From the NCBI RefSeq assembly GCF_037975245.1, contig NC_092573.1, positions 22,227,265 through 22,287,264 of the forward strand: a DNA stretch of 60,000 nucleotides, written 5' to 3'. The position numbers and the translations under genes were made by a program. Numbering within the stretch: the stretch's first letter is position 1; the number at the start of each line of letters is the position of its first letter. Positions 1-12,700 of this stretch are shown piece by piece. This stretch comes from Apostichopus japonicus. Lineage: Eukaryota > Echinodermata > Holothuroidea > Aspidochirotida > Stichopodidae. The notes beneath the pieces are model-generated. The model saw nothing but the letters and a program-made list of their open reading frames with translations. It ran no database searches and was not told where the DNA came from.

Positions 1-1118
1 ACCTGCAACTGTAGAACGGTTTGGGTCTTTAATAGAGAACCATTTGCAGTTAACACCAAACCTTATTTACTTTATTACTACTTATTGACTTTATTATTAC
101 TTATTTTACTTTATTATCACTTATTTACTTTGTTATTACTTATTTTACTTTATTATTACTTATTTACTTTATTATTAATTATTTACTTTATTATTAATTA
201 TTTTCTTTATTATTAATTATTTACTTTATTATTACTTATTTTACTTTATTATTACTTATTCGCTTTATTATTAATATAGAGAAGATGAAATTTGATCAAT
301 CTAAGACACGCTTCTAGATTTTGTCTTCTGCAAGAAAGAAAGTTAATGATTTAGTTTAGTTATTAGATTTGATTCAATTCTCAGCATTTCATTTTTCCAG
401 TTTTTCTGGTTTTATATCAGTATTTATCACATGCAAAACAAGCACATTTGAGAACTTCAAGATTTCAATGTTTATGATATGGTGTTAAATGTTAAGTTCT
501 TTACTAGTAAAGCTTATGAACTGCTGTTAGTCTCAAAAAGCAATAAGAAATATTTAAAAAAAGCAACCAAGAAGCTACTATTGCATCAAATTTTCTGCTC
601 AAAATGAAACGAAATTTGTTGTGCAAAAGAGGTTGGCAAAAAAGCCAATCGGCATAGGGTAATTGGGATAATTTGCAGTTGGATAATAGTATGTTACACT
701 CAAAGGTAGATTTGCACATAAAACACATTAATTCTACAAGAAAAAAGTACAGTTTAGGTCTAGAATTTGTAAATGTTGAATTTATCAAACAGGAATTATG
801 ATCTCTCATACTAAGTTCAAATGTTTTGTCTTATTTTATCGACAGGATGATGATTTCTCTTCAGGTGGTCTTCGTCACAGAGGGTATGACATTAAAATCT
901 CTTGTACTCCCATTCCTTCCCTTCCTCCCTCCGTACCTCCCTCCTTTAAGTCAGTGGATGTCACTATTTTTGAAATTATAAAAAAAATGCATTTGCATTT
1001 TTCTAGCAGTAGACATTAAGAACATACACACATTATCAATTGGTGAATAATTTTGTCAGTATACTAGTCATTGAATCTTCTACAAGGGCTCTATACAATA
1101 TGCAGTGATTTTTCTTAG
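1..1118. other. AT-rich sequence upstream of the recognised USE1 exons
   Basis: No exon can be assigned with confidence here. The stretch holds an AT-rich tandem repeat near its start and otherwise plain AT-rich DNA. If the exons downstream are part of USE1, this is probably intron, and the N-terminal coding exons lie here unrecognised or to the left of the window. Confidence 0.5.
60..275. repeat. AT-rich minisatellite (TTATTACTTATTTACTT-like)
   Basis: About a dozen imperfect copies of a 17-19 base unit reading roughly TTATTACTTATTTACTT follow one another. The copies differ by single substitutions (TTATCAC, TTATTAA, TTCGCTT) and small length changes. It is simple-sequence DNA with no coding capacity. 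Confidence 0.85.
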
Positions 1119-1255
1119 ATTAATGGAGCATCCTTTGCCCCTGAGAATGTGTCCTCATGTCCTGCAGTCAAACGATTTGAACTTTCTCTGGAAACATTGA
1201 AAAGATGTCCAAATGTGGATCCATCTGTCAGTTCGGATTTACTTGCATTTCATAA
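1119..1255 (+). CDS. USE1: USE1, candidate internal exon (linker before the SNARE helix)
   Basis: This exon is proposed from splice signals and phase, not from homology. A TTTTTCTTAG acceptor precedes it and an AA|GTCAGT donor ends it. It is open for 45 codons beginning INGASFAPENV and ends on two bases of a codon. Those two bases join with the first base of the next exon (1310) to make lysine, so the frame runs directly into the recognised USE1 exon. The peptide is a polar, serine-rich linker, which fits the poorly conserved central part of USE1 between the N-terminal helices and the SNARE motif. The other two frames of this exon contain stops. An RNA read across 1255/1310 would settle it. 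Confidence 0.5.
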
Positions 1256-1309
1256 GTCAGTACACATATTTACCATTACTTAATGGGATTATGTTTTTAT
1301 TTGTCTTAG

Positions 1310-1466
1310 ATTAGTGGAGGATCACTCGACCACCGATGATTTGGACGCTGTCTTACAGCACCACCGCAACTTGCAGGAGAAACTGGCCGAGGAAATGTTA
1401 TCACTGACCAAAAACCTGAAACACAACACAGTTGTCGCTAGTGACATTATCAAAGCTGATAATAAG
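1310..1466 (+). CDS. USE1: USE1, exon encoding the first half of the SNARE motif
   Basis: The exon lies between a TTGTCTTAG acceptor and an AAG|GTATGT donor. It encodes 51 full codons. The core, with motifs LDAVLQHHRNLQEKLAEEML and NTVVASDIIKADNK, is what I recognise as the conserved SNARE region of vesicle transport protein USE1 (p31/D12). USE1 is a tail-anchored SNARE that acts in Golgi-to-ER retrograde fusion with syntaxin 18, Sec20 and Sec22b (family knowledge). The exon starts in phase 2 and ends in phase 0. That fits the candidate exon upstream and the terminal exon at 2198. The heptad-like spacing of leucines, alanines and valines is visible directly. Confidence 0.93.
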
Positions 1467-2197
1467 GTATGTAACGATCGATCAAACTTGGCTATTAGTG
1501 CTTCACAATGCAAGCAGTTTTCTGGTTAAATTATAAAGTGATTAGTTACTCCTTGCTTATAGATCTCCTTCAAGTAGTGGTTGTTCTTATACTTATGGAA
1601 ATGAAAATCGGAACTCTCTGCAAGGCCATATAATCGCTGCTTCATAGTAATGCTTTGCAATACCATTGGTTTCACTTTGTTGAAGACACAAAACAAGTTT
1701 TGTCCTCACATTAACCTTTTAGCCTTAGTTGCCAAGAGTATCACCTTTTAAAATTGTTCTGAATTACAATTTCCTACCGAATACCAAGTAGCCTTTAATG
1801 GCTATGGAACACACTGATGCCAAGTCACCACTGCTTATAAACATTGCGATGAATGTTTGGTAGCCCTAGGTGCATCTTATACAGGCTTCAGTCTGACAAG
1901 CAGGAATCATTTTCGAAAAATGTGCAGTTTCATGAAAAACCTCAAAACATTTTCAATTTTTGTTAATTAAAAAGTGCCCAATGATATTTATAATCTTTAT
2001 TTTGTTGAATCAATTGAAAAAAAAATGTTGAGAGGTTTTGAGGTGATTTTGAGGTCCCACTACCCCTCAAAGTGTGATCCCCCTCCCCATATATAACAAT
2101 ATTCTACCACCTCTTGTCCAGATTATTCAGGTATTATGGTAAACGTTATTGTTTCTGAAATACTCTGAAGTTTCCTCGTCTTTTACATCATTTTCAG

Positions 2198-2380
2198 AGA
2201 TTAGAAGAAACTAACAGAATGGCCGATTCAAACTATGCTAAGTTGAAAGTCGAGTCGGACAGACTGGAGGTTCATGCTAAGAGGTCTTGTAACTGGTGGA
2301 TTTGGGGTACAGTAATCTTTGTTTCTGTGGTGTTTCTGCAAATGATTATTTTCATTAAATTCTTTCCAAAAGGCAGTTGA
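2198..2380 (+). CDS. USE1: USE1, terminal exon (end of SNARE helix and C-terminal membrane anchor)
   Basis: After a CATTTTCAG acceptor the exon reads 60 codons to TGA at 2378-2380. It starts in phase 0, matching the donor at 1466. The first 28 or so residues (RLEETNRMADSNYAKLKVES and on) complete the SNARE coiled coil. A basic Lys-Arg then leads into a single hydrophobic segment that starts around CNWWIWG and runs to MIIFIKFF, followed by a short PKGS tail. This is the tail-anchor layout of USE1: a cytosolic helix, one membrane span, and almost no lumenal residues. The 731-bp intron before it (1467-2197) shows no features beyond a few C-rich tracts. I see no frameshift or damage, so the gene looks functional. 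Confidence 0.95.
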   Translation, partial: RLEETNRMADSNYAKLKVESDRLEVHAKRSCNWWIWGTVIFVSVVFLQMIIFIKFFPKGS

Positions 2381-2969
2381 TGGCATGTTTGAGGATAAAT
2401 ATTCTCTTCTAACTCCAGACGTACAAAAATGGATGTTCGTGAATTTTGGCGTTTGGGATGGATAGTTCTCGTGTGTGGAAATGAGGACAAAGATTTACCC
2501 ACGTTTAATTTTTCTCCTCTGGATAACCTTGCCATAAAGCAATATCTTCAGTGGAAAAGGACATTTTTAATAAAGTTAAATTATTTATCTTCTTTGACCT
2601 CATTCTGTGGAGCAATTTACTGGTTGTTCCATATACTTCATCTTTGCCTGTGCGATTTTGCAGTGAAGTTTTCAATTTAAGGAAGAGGAGCTTTTTCAAC
2701 TGGAATATCAGCAATTATATACATGCAAATTGTTGGATCACTTGTTTCTTATACATCCCAGATCAATTTTGGCTCAGACAGGAGTGAGCATGTAAGTGTT
2801 GTAAAGCAAATTTTATTCACAGTGGCAGAAACTATTCACTTGCTACAGGATATCAACTTTCTAGATCTGGAATTATTGACTGACTTTGGTAGCAGGGGTA
2901 TCCTTCATGTCACATAATAAAATAATACAATATTCAGATGAAGTAATTTTCTCAGCTCTAAGAAATTAA

Positions 2970-3000
2970 AATAAAGTTTGATGATTGCCTAAGCAATAAA
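2970..3000 (+). promoter_or_regulatory. Candidate USE1 polyadenylation signals
   Basis: Two AATAAA hexamers lie at 2970-2975 and 2995-3000, about 590-620 bases after the USE1 stop codon, in AT-rich DNA on the same strand. They are the natural candidates for 3'-end formation. Hexamers are common in such sequence, so RNA data would be needed to say which is used. Confidence 0.4.
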
Positions 3001-6000
3001 GCTTACAATGTACTCTTCTATTTATTGATTTAGTTTTATACTAACAATTTCTTCTGTTTTTAACTCCTTGTTGGTTCTAAACTAACAACGGATAATTTGT
3101 TTCATGTTACTGGCTGCCACTGTGGAATTAATATCCATATCCATTTGGGGGGGGGGGGGAGGGGGGCACTGGGAGAGGGAATTTGTAGTTGACCAGTGTA
3201 AGAGCTAATTTAGGTAAGGAATTATAAATGTATTATTCCCATTATTAAGATGAACTCTAAGTCTACCAGTGTAGCTTTCATTTTGAAAGGAAAATCCAGA
3301 TTGAAATTGAAAAGTTCAAAATGAGACTTGGGTTACCACTACCATTATTAAGGAGTGAAGAACTACCGATTTTGATTCAAAAGTCAGTAGCTTCAATATT
3401 AACAACCATTTCCAAAGGAGGCACAGTTCCCAATTTAACATTCATGATTGCCTTTGGTAAGTAATACATATGTGATAATGTGATAAGTTATAATATAGCA
3501 TGACATTTTTGGTGGCAAAATATAGTTGGGATTCAAAACTCAAGATTTGTTAATGCTGAAGAATTCATGATGAAACTTTTTTCATCATCCTGGCTCGCGA
3601 ATGAGAAGGCGAAAGCTGCGCTCTCGTTAATCGATAGACATTGTGACACGAGGAAAGCTGGCAGTTAAATGTTCTAGTTTATTCAGTTTTGAAATCTCTC
3701 ACCATCTTTGAGAAATCAGACAACTTGACTTTTACGATTCAAAACATCCTGAGTCAAAGGTCATCCAGGATTGGACTGCCAAATACTGAGTGCATGCTTG
3801 TCATGTTTTAGTGGGGCAGCCAATATTTAGAAACAAAAGAGCCACAACACAGCTGGTATTCTTCCAATAGTTAGGTAGCTCTTGTCAGTGTTGGTGACAG
3901 TGATTATGCTACTATTAACGGAGAAGGTGAATGCCTCCTGTGGATAGATTTATAGAGCGATCGAGAATGACAAATGATAAACTAATGAAACAAACATAAA
4001 TTTTACTCCCAATTTTTATGATAACTTTTATCACCACAAAAGAGTCAGCCTACTGAAACCTTTTTAAGCCCAGAGTTTGCACCTTGTTCTTGTGAGGCCC
4101 CTGAGTTAACAGGCGATAGCGATTCTTCGATAGGTTTTTATGACGTATCCTCTGATCGGAACGTTACACGGGATTGCGTATAACATGTCACAACATCGCC
4201 CCTGCCGTCCTTGTTAATGTATACAATGAAAGTCATTGTGTGGTGCCCCCTAAGGTAAAGCTGGACCAATGCCGAAATAGAAAAAAAAATGGGAAGTAAC
4301 TAGATCCCTGCTCAACTTGGTGGAAGCTTTTGACATTGATTCGGTCTCTGCAAATTTGTTCAAATATGCGAATGCCTGCTTGTTGATGCGTTTATTGGCC
4401 GATCGGAAATGACAAGAAATGATAAACGAATGTAACTTTTGACGGATGTGCTCTGTAGTCATAACAGTTGATAGGGAGTAATTTATGTTGCGATGTGGAG
4501 GAAGACGATGTCGGCCAAATACCTGCCTCTCGTTCTCTCTCCTTGGGATTGTTACGACACTGAGTCATTTATGGTGATATAAGATATGTGAATAAAGAAT
4601 TTCATCTGCTTGAAATGGTTTCTTCTTTAGCGGCCAGTGCTCCAGTTTTAAAAACTACATGCTTTCTGTATTATCGTTGTATTTATCGTTGTATTATCGT
4701 AATATTTATCGTTGTAGTATCGTTGTATTTATTGTTGTACTTGGATATAAAACATCTTCTTTGACCTATTGGTGTGCGACTGTTACTTTATAAACCTACA
4801 TTTATTCTACTGATATATAGTTCATATATGACTGTGTGACTTATATCATTTATGAATGGAGTAGGTTTAAAGAACTACCAAAATGTTCTAAATATGATGG
4901 GAACAAATAGATACCATCTTTATGAAACTTTGTGACGTACTTTTGAGAATTTCTAGTTTTGTTCAAGACCTTAGTATTATGTTTAAACTTCCTGCCTTTC
5001 GTAGTGTTATCACATTAGTAACACTTATATGAGCATAAAGTCACATTTAAACAGCTAAATGAGATATTTTCACAATTTTTATAGTTTTACTTCATTATTT
5101 GAAATAAATGTTGACCTGCTGATCTACTGCATGACACTGTTACATGATTCTAGGGTCGAAAAACATCAAGAAACTTATGCAGAATAATATGTCATATTTT
5201 AGTCCAGCAAATTTTCTGCAGGAACAGTTGAGTTTACTCGAACGCTAAAGGGTTTACACATCAAGAACTGTATGTTACATGACATGGTTTGGTACTAGAA
5301 GTTGTCTGTATTGGACAAATTGGTTTGTAAAGGAGGTATTCCTTAGCAACCAAGAGCAGCAGTAGACATATTCTCTAGTTTAGGGTATCAGGTGGATTAT
5401 TACAGGGTTTGTTTAGAGGTACTAACACAATGATATAATACGCAGCTACTGTATAAGTAATATTTTAAATTAATTATACTTTGAAGTGATCATCCCTTGA
5501 GAGAGTTGTTTGAAATTGTTATAAATTTATGTCATGTTTTATATCTATAATTTCTCAGTATTTGCCATTTGACTGTAACATGTTTACAACTTCCCACAGA
5601 TCCGTTCTGGCATGATTAACGTGCCATATCGCTTAGAGCTTTCTGGTCACATGGAAGAATGAATATACAAATGACAACAAAACATAAATTAGAAATGTTA
5701 TTTGTATACGGACATTCTAATATCTGACCTCAGTCGTAAAAATTAGATTCCCCAAAAGTGAGATAAGTGGCTACTCATGGTCACAGAGCTATAAAATGTT
5801 GGCTAAATAGATTGTAAATTTGAATTTTTTGAATTTTTTTGATGTTTAGTCTAACTGCAGAAATTAGTCATGATAAGAGTTTCAAGCTTAAGAACGAAAA
5901 AGAAAAAGAGAAAAAAGACCCCATGGGGAAAATAATTGATAGTTACATTTCACAGTCATTAATAATATGAAGCCAATGAAAAGATAGCTAGCAGAGGGAA

Positions 6001-9000
6001 ATCTATCTAAGTTACAATTTCATGTGAAACTTTTCAATCCATCTTTGGATGATAGCCTTTAAAATCATGTCCTATAGCAGTTTTGAAACCGTTTCATTAA
6101 AATATTATTATTGATCATAATATTATACTTTTTCAAAAGTAACCAAAACACATACTAGTGCCAAATTTTACCAAAATATTCAACATCAACCAACTGTTGA
6201 AATGACAGCAGTTTGAAACTACCATCGATCAATAAAATTCTGAATGAGGGCAAAGCTGTAAAGTGTCATACTATAAACTCGAAAAATCTTTAGTCGCCCG
6301 CGTGCGACCATTTCTGGTCTGCAACAAAAACTAGTCTCCCAGTCTAGATGGTCTTTATTTCCAATATTTATCTCAATATTTACTCTCTTTTTGTGCTGTT
6401 GCATGTTTTGACTATCTCTTGCATCACACATCTCACCATTGTATTTATAGCAAGTGACTGTTGCACTATGGAAGTTGCAAAAGTACAGATATTCCACAGA
6501 TGCTGTGAATGTACATGTGTGCACCATATCGCTCTGCCAGAAGCAGTCAGTTCTTCATCTTAATATCATGTACCTCTTGTTTCCCAAACATGATTACTAT
6601 AACTGGCTGGTTCATTCTACTACCAGCTTTTTATCTTTATTCCCTGTTTGAATTTTATGTCGGTGTTATTGAACTAATTTACACCCCTGTTCACCCACCT
6701 GTCCCGGTTGATTTATCGCCTGCCTTGAACTTTGAACTCAACCTTGACATTGGGTTGTATGAATGTAAAAGGGGGACCAGGTATAGCAATGTATACCCTC
6801 TTTGTTGAGATTACAGTGTGGTAGATTTTAAGTGTCAAGTGCATTTGGTTAAGACCAACGTTATGTCGTAACTCTCCACCAACTATGGGGGGTTTTATGC
6901 ACGCTATATGTATACATATGAATATATATCATATGCTATTTTTGGTTGTCGTTCTAGCTTTGAAAGACTTATGAAACATTTAAATGCAACAGTTGGTTAG
7001 TATGGTGATGTTCTTGTTGTATCTGGTCAATTAATCTATTAATCTATGCATAGTTGGTTGGGTTTTTTTCAATGGTACAACCATAGAAGTATTAATACTG
7101 TATAGCATCCTACCATGGTGTGGGGTCCTGGTGTTACAATTACTGTTATGATCAAACTGGTCTCACTGGTCTCAAAGTTGGCAGACAAGTCCAGGGCCTG
7201 TTATAATGCAATGGGATCCATTTATGTCTCCTTTTCAATGGACAAGATTTGGTTGGGAACTAAGAAGGTCGTATCCACAAAATACGTACCACATCAGAAT
7301 AAAGCTGCTGGGATACAATTAGCTATCAGACTTTTTGGCCGGTGGTATATGCGTTTGATGTATGTTAGCAAAGTACTATTAATGTAGTATTCCATAGTGT
7401 ACAGGGACCACAAACCAGATACGGGAAATTGCTAGTTTAAGAAAGTTAAAAGATATCCGAAATCGCGCTCCCCAATCCTGCCCTTACCGCAAATAAATTT
7501 TAAAAGAGAAACAGAAAATAAAAATTACGATAAATAAAAATTACGAAAAGAAGAAGAAGAAGAAGGTGTATCTTTGCTAAAACTAACCCCTCATAACCTG
7601 AAGTTACAAGCAAAGGAGTGGCAGATTTGAATCCCATCTGGGCCTGATCGAGTTTCACACCTTTCTTGAGACTTGTCACAGATTTCAATCTAAGATATAC
7701 CATGCAGCTATTCTTTATTACAAGAATAGATACATGTAACAGTTTGGTTTTGTTCTTGTAGCCAATCATATTCCTTGTGACCTCTGAAAGAATTCCTCTT
7801 CTTCTTTCCCCCTTTTTTTTTTGTCAACCATCATATTTTTTTCCATCAGTCCTTTAGTGAATCTGTCTGCCAATAAACACCTATGATTTACTTTATGAAT
7901 GCTAAGGCGCCCTCATACCTTTATATATCAGCTTATGGGTTCCTTTGACACCTTGTACTATTTGCTTAGGGAAACGATCTGTCAACTCACAGCCCAAACA
8001 AATAATTCTGTGGCTGGATTGTGATTTATTTGAATTTAATGAAGGTTGTGGTTTTGTCTCTTCATTTTTTTAAAAGTTTCCGTGATGGATCCGGCCTATG
8101 ATAGTCATTTCCTGATGATATCAAAATTAGCACATCTCTCCTTTGGTTCCTGGAGAGTAACTTCTATTTTTTTCCGTCTTCATTTTAAGTGTTCCAAGAA
8201 CCTAAACAGGATCGTAAAACCGTTTAAACAATTTGTCATTATGAAGTATAGCTTGACAGAGAGAGGTATAAACATGTACACATCAGTGTTGGCCTCAGAC
8301 CACCCTGTAAAAAATTGTGTCACCTTAATAATATAGAATATAAAATTATTTCTGGGTCTTCATCATCAAGAAATGCCGATTGTTTCAAATTGTCGTCAGT
8401 TGTAAACGTAGGATGCCATTTACATGCAACGAGAACTACTCCATCTCCATGATTTCAAGGAAAGTATTCAAGGAGGTAATCACTAATTAATTAACAAGAC
8501 CATTTCAATCAATTAATCAATAAAAATAAATTATATAGCACCTAATATCCAAAGCTGTGTGTAAAAATATAGCAGTGTTTAGTGGCACTTAGAGTCAAGA
8601 AAGTGCCCTGGAGGTCAGATAGGTCTTTAAGTTTCCTTCTCCGTGAATAATTTTGGTGATGAAATTTGCTGGGATAGTTTCAAATTTTCTGATAACTTTT
8701 ATTCATATGAAACCCAATGTCTTACTTTGCACAAAACCTCCGCACTGTATCAACATCTTTGCATTTTGTATAGCAAATTGCTCATATTGCATAGCATTTT
8801 GCATGCTGGTTTTCTATGCGATACTCGAGAAATTATTCACTGCATTTGTAATAAATAGTACTCCAGATTATAAGCAAGGAGGCAGTGGGATATATACCTA
8901 GCATATTGTGATATGTTTTTTAAAACAGAGGTAAAAGGTATAACAGAACTGATGTTTCCATTATTTGCACGAATTTGATCAGTTCTCATAATAAAAGTTT

Positions 9001-9282
9001 CCCATTTTTTAGCGATGACTGAGTAAATCTATTAGTGAGTCAGTTGTAAGAGTCTGAACCCTGTCTTAATCACTCCCTCCTGCCATTCCCTTTCCTTTCC
9101 CTCAGGGAGGGGAGGGAGAGCCATGGCCTCACCACCCCACATCCATCATCAGTTGGGAACAAACATTCAGTCAGGGGATGTTTTTTTTTATACAATCAAA
9201 GAGAATTAACACGACCTTGTATGCAGACATAATTAGAGACTTAATGTAATGTCTAAAATTTTATGCCTCAGAATGTACATTT
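3001..9282. other. Intergenic stretch without recognised genes
   Basis: Nothing here could be supported as coding. Open frames are below about 100 codons, have low-complexity AT-rich composition and no recognisable motif. Seen in it are homopolymer G near 3146-3163, short ATCGTTGTATT-type repeats around 4670-4740, and two small CpG-containing patches near 3590-3660 and 4085-4230 of unknown origin. Confidence 0.5.
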
Positions 9283-9785
9283 GACATCTCAACTTTCAAT
9301 GTTGTCTGGGGAAGGACCAGCATTTCTCCCTACATGAGACATCCCAACTTTGATATTATTGTCTGGGGAAGGACCAGCAGGTCTTCCTACATGAGACATC
9401 TCAACTTTTATATTATTGTCTGGGGGTGGACCAGCAGGTCTTCCTACATGGACATCTCAACTTTTATTAATGTTGTCCGGGGGAGGACCCACATGTCTCC
9501 CTACATGAGACATCTCAACTTTTAATATTGTCTGGGGTGGACCAGCAGTTCTTCCTACACAGGACATCTCAACTTTTAATGTTGTCTGGGGAAGGACCAG
9601 CAGGTCTTCCTACATGGGACATCTCAACTTTTTTATTATTGTCTGGGTGAGGCCCAGCAGGTCTTCCTACATGGGACATCTCAACTTTTAATGTTGTCCG
9701 GGGGAGGACCCGCATGTCTTCCTACATGAGACATCTCAACTTTTAATGTTGTCTGGGGGAGGACCAGAAGGTCTTCTTACATCGG
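9283..9785. repeat. 55-57 bp minisatellite, nine copies
   Basis: Nine head-to-tail units begin with GACATCTCAACTTT at 9283, 9338, 9395, 9451, 9508, 9563, 9618, 9675 and 9730. Each continues through TGTCTGGGGGAGGACCAGCAG and TCTTCCTACATG. Spacing alternates between 55 and 57 bases because of small indels. Copies differ by about 5-15%. Weak open frames across it only reflect the repeat and are not genes. Confidence 0.95.
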
Positions 9786-12700
9786 AGTCGGCTTCAACAT
9801 GCTCAGGGCCACACCCTATAAATTCGAAAATCCTTGCTCCACATCTGACCCTTCCGTAAAAGTCCATACCACTACCTACATAAGTTATAAGGTATTCAAA
9901 ACAATCGGTGCACGCCACTACTCATATATCCCACCCCCAGGAAGCAAATTGACAATTTAAGCTATGACCCAAATTTTTCTGTATAGAGACTTATCTAGAA
10001 TTGATTCTTTCTCCCCTTGAACATGTGCAATCTGAAGGTTAAAAAGTGTCTGTGGAAACTGCTTAGTAAACATGCTTGACATGGTTTAATTTACAGTCTG
10101 AGCATGTCTGGTGATGACATTGACTCTGGTGAAGTAAATCTTAAGCCCAAAGTATATATATATATACAGTCTTTCTCCTCCTCCAGTAGTATCTTCGCAT
10201 GCCATAGTTTTTATGACACTTAATGGATATTGGGCAGATATACAACCTCAGTAGTAAACACACAGTGTAAATCAAATACAAAGTTTGTTTGTTCAAAAAT
10301 TGTGAATTGGTTAGGTTTTTCTGCTCCCCCTTTTTTCTTCTCTGGTCCTATCTTACTTTCTCTTTTCTTCTTTCTTTGTTGCATAGATAAGACTGAGGTT
10401 GGGGGTAGTCAAGTTATATAGCATGTGTATTATTTTGAGTTTTGCTCATAAAAAGAATGTGCCATTTTTAGTGGCTATCGGTCGTAAACATGTCACAAAA
10501 GCGCCATACCTCCCTTTGTTTGACCTAACTGACTGTCTGACAGTTTTAGGTGCCAAAGATACAGGATGAGGTTTTGATTTGAATAAATTATCTCAGTAGT
10601 AGAAGGCTCTATATTCTCTCTATCTCTCTCTCTCAATCTGGGAATAGGAAATATGGCTCTGCAGAGGTACATGTTATGTGAAGAATTAATTTCCCAATTT
10701 TCGAAGGCTGGGTCCATCGTACGGTCATGAGGCTACGTGGTAGTTTGTAGGTAGAAATGTTTGATGAATCCAGATCGGCCACAGCATGATAACCTATGAA
10801 CCTATACCGTCAGTTTCATGGTCGTATGGTTAAAATGGTCATATGGTTAAAAAAGCTCTTGAGAAAACAAGTTGAACCCTCCCATTATTTGCTGATGGGA
10901 AACAGATATCCAATGGAAAAGGATTTTGTGTTGTGATTTAAAATAGTATTAATCATATGATGATCCATGTAAAGAGTTTAAATTCTATGTAACAATTCCA
11001 CAAAAAATGTTCCTTAAAGGCATTGAAGACTTGCGCACAAAGAAACGTCTCATGCCGGTAATCTGACCTAGTTTGGAATGAGGTGTAACAGAAGTGTTAG
11101 ACACCACCATCGATCCCAGAAAATACACACACACAGCTTGCTACCATCGGTAATCAGACACTAGTGTACAGTCAGTACATACAGCTGCGGTCAATACCCA
11201 CAGCACAGTGTACAAACAATACAGTGATGGACATCTCAGGTCCAGCTAAAGATAACAAGGTATCATGTTTCATTACTGTACTGTCTGCATTTTGTAGCGA
11301 CACAAACAAAACGTCACTTGCAAGCAACGGAAAGTTAATTTTTTCAGGTGACTGCAAAAATGTTCTTTAATGTACTATCAGGGAGTTATTAACAACTCCC
11401 TGGTACTATAAAGTACCTCATCATGAGTGAAAATCAGCCTCAGTGCCCCCAGCACATGACTGAGTTGGTGGGGAGTGGGGGCGGGGCAAGGGCTGGAATA
11501 ACACCAATGTAGAAGGAAGTTTAAATATTAATAGAATGATTTAGAAACTTATTAAGGAGTCACATCTCCCCCTCCCTTGGGTGTCAGGGAGGGCCCTGAG
11601 CCTGTTTACATTAACATCAGTTTGGAATCCACTGATTTGAAATGGAAACACTTCCGCATCAAAAGTGACCTGGATCAAACATCACCTCTGTATGATTGCA
11701 CAAAATGGTTATGAATGTCTGTAAAATTTATTGGGCTATAATTATACCATACACTGTATTACAAATGCTGTTTGTTGTTTCCTTTCATCTTTTGATATTT
11801 AGGGAAGCCAGTCGTGACTGATCCATACAACACTGGCCTCATTGCCTAGAATCGTTATCATTACTTGACCTAATTACAGGGCATGTTAGTCTTGATTGAT
11901 AAGCTATGTGTGACATGCTTTACATGTGCTATATATATACTAGGTAGAGAGAGAGCTATGGATCTGTAACAGAAATTAAACATATATAGGTGAGTGAGTA
12001 TATTTATGACCTGTGCATGCAGGCAGAATGTGACAAGTATGTCTCAATCATATTAGGTATAGCTTTTAAATATGTATGCTGCCACCAATTTTGTTTTTGG
12101 CCTTGCATTAGTAATCTGGCAAACCACTGCACTTTGAGAATTGTAAATGTTAAATTATAACACAATTTTTCTGCCATTTCTGTATTCCGTGTAGAAAGGT
12201 AATAATATTATTTTTGGGGTTTAGAAAAAAGTTAGTATCATTGCAGGGAATTATTAAGTATTCAAATTTTTTGTCACAGCAGTTTTGAAGTCAGGACCTG
12301 AATATTGTCTCTAATAAAATAAATATGGTTCCATTTGTGTAAATACTATACATCTTTAAACTTGCATAGCAATTTGAGCATTTTGCAATGCATCATGGGA
12401 TGCGATAATGGATCAGGTAGTCCCTGCATTGGTAGGTTTTTGAGGTTTATTTCAGCACAGGGTTTTGGGGAGAATTTTCTACACATGCTCTCTGTCATAA
12501 GTAATTGAATGTCATCCACACATCCTTTCTGTGACTTTGAAACCCCCTTTCACAAATGGTTACACTTTTTAAAACACCACCACAAAAACTGCAAAGCAAT
12601 ACAAAATAAAACAATTGAAAGCAAAATAAACACATACTTTTAATTTCTTGCCTTGTACTTACCCAATTAGTTTTTATTATTACTTTCAGTTTCCATTTAG

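Noticed and set aside
846-883. Possible small USE1 exon (GATGATGATTTCTCTTCAGG and on) between CGACAG and GGTATG
   Set aside because: No frame through it joins the candidate exon at 1119 in the required phase without a stop codon, so it was left out.
7600-7680. B-box-like GATTTGAATCCC
   Set aside because: No A box at proper distance and no paired stems could be found.
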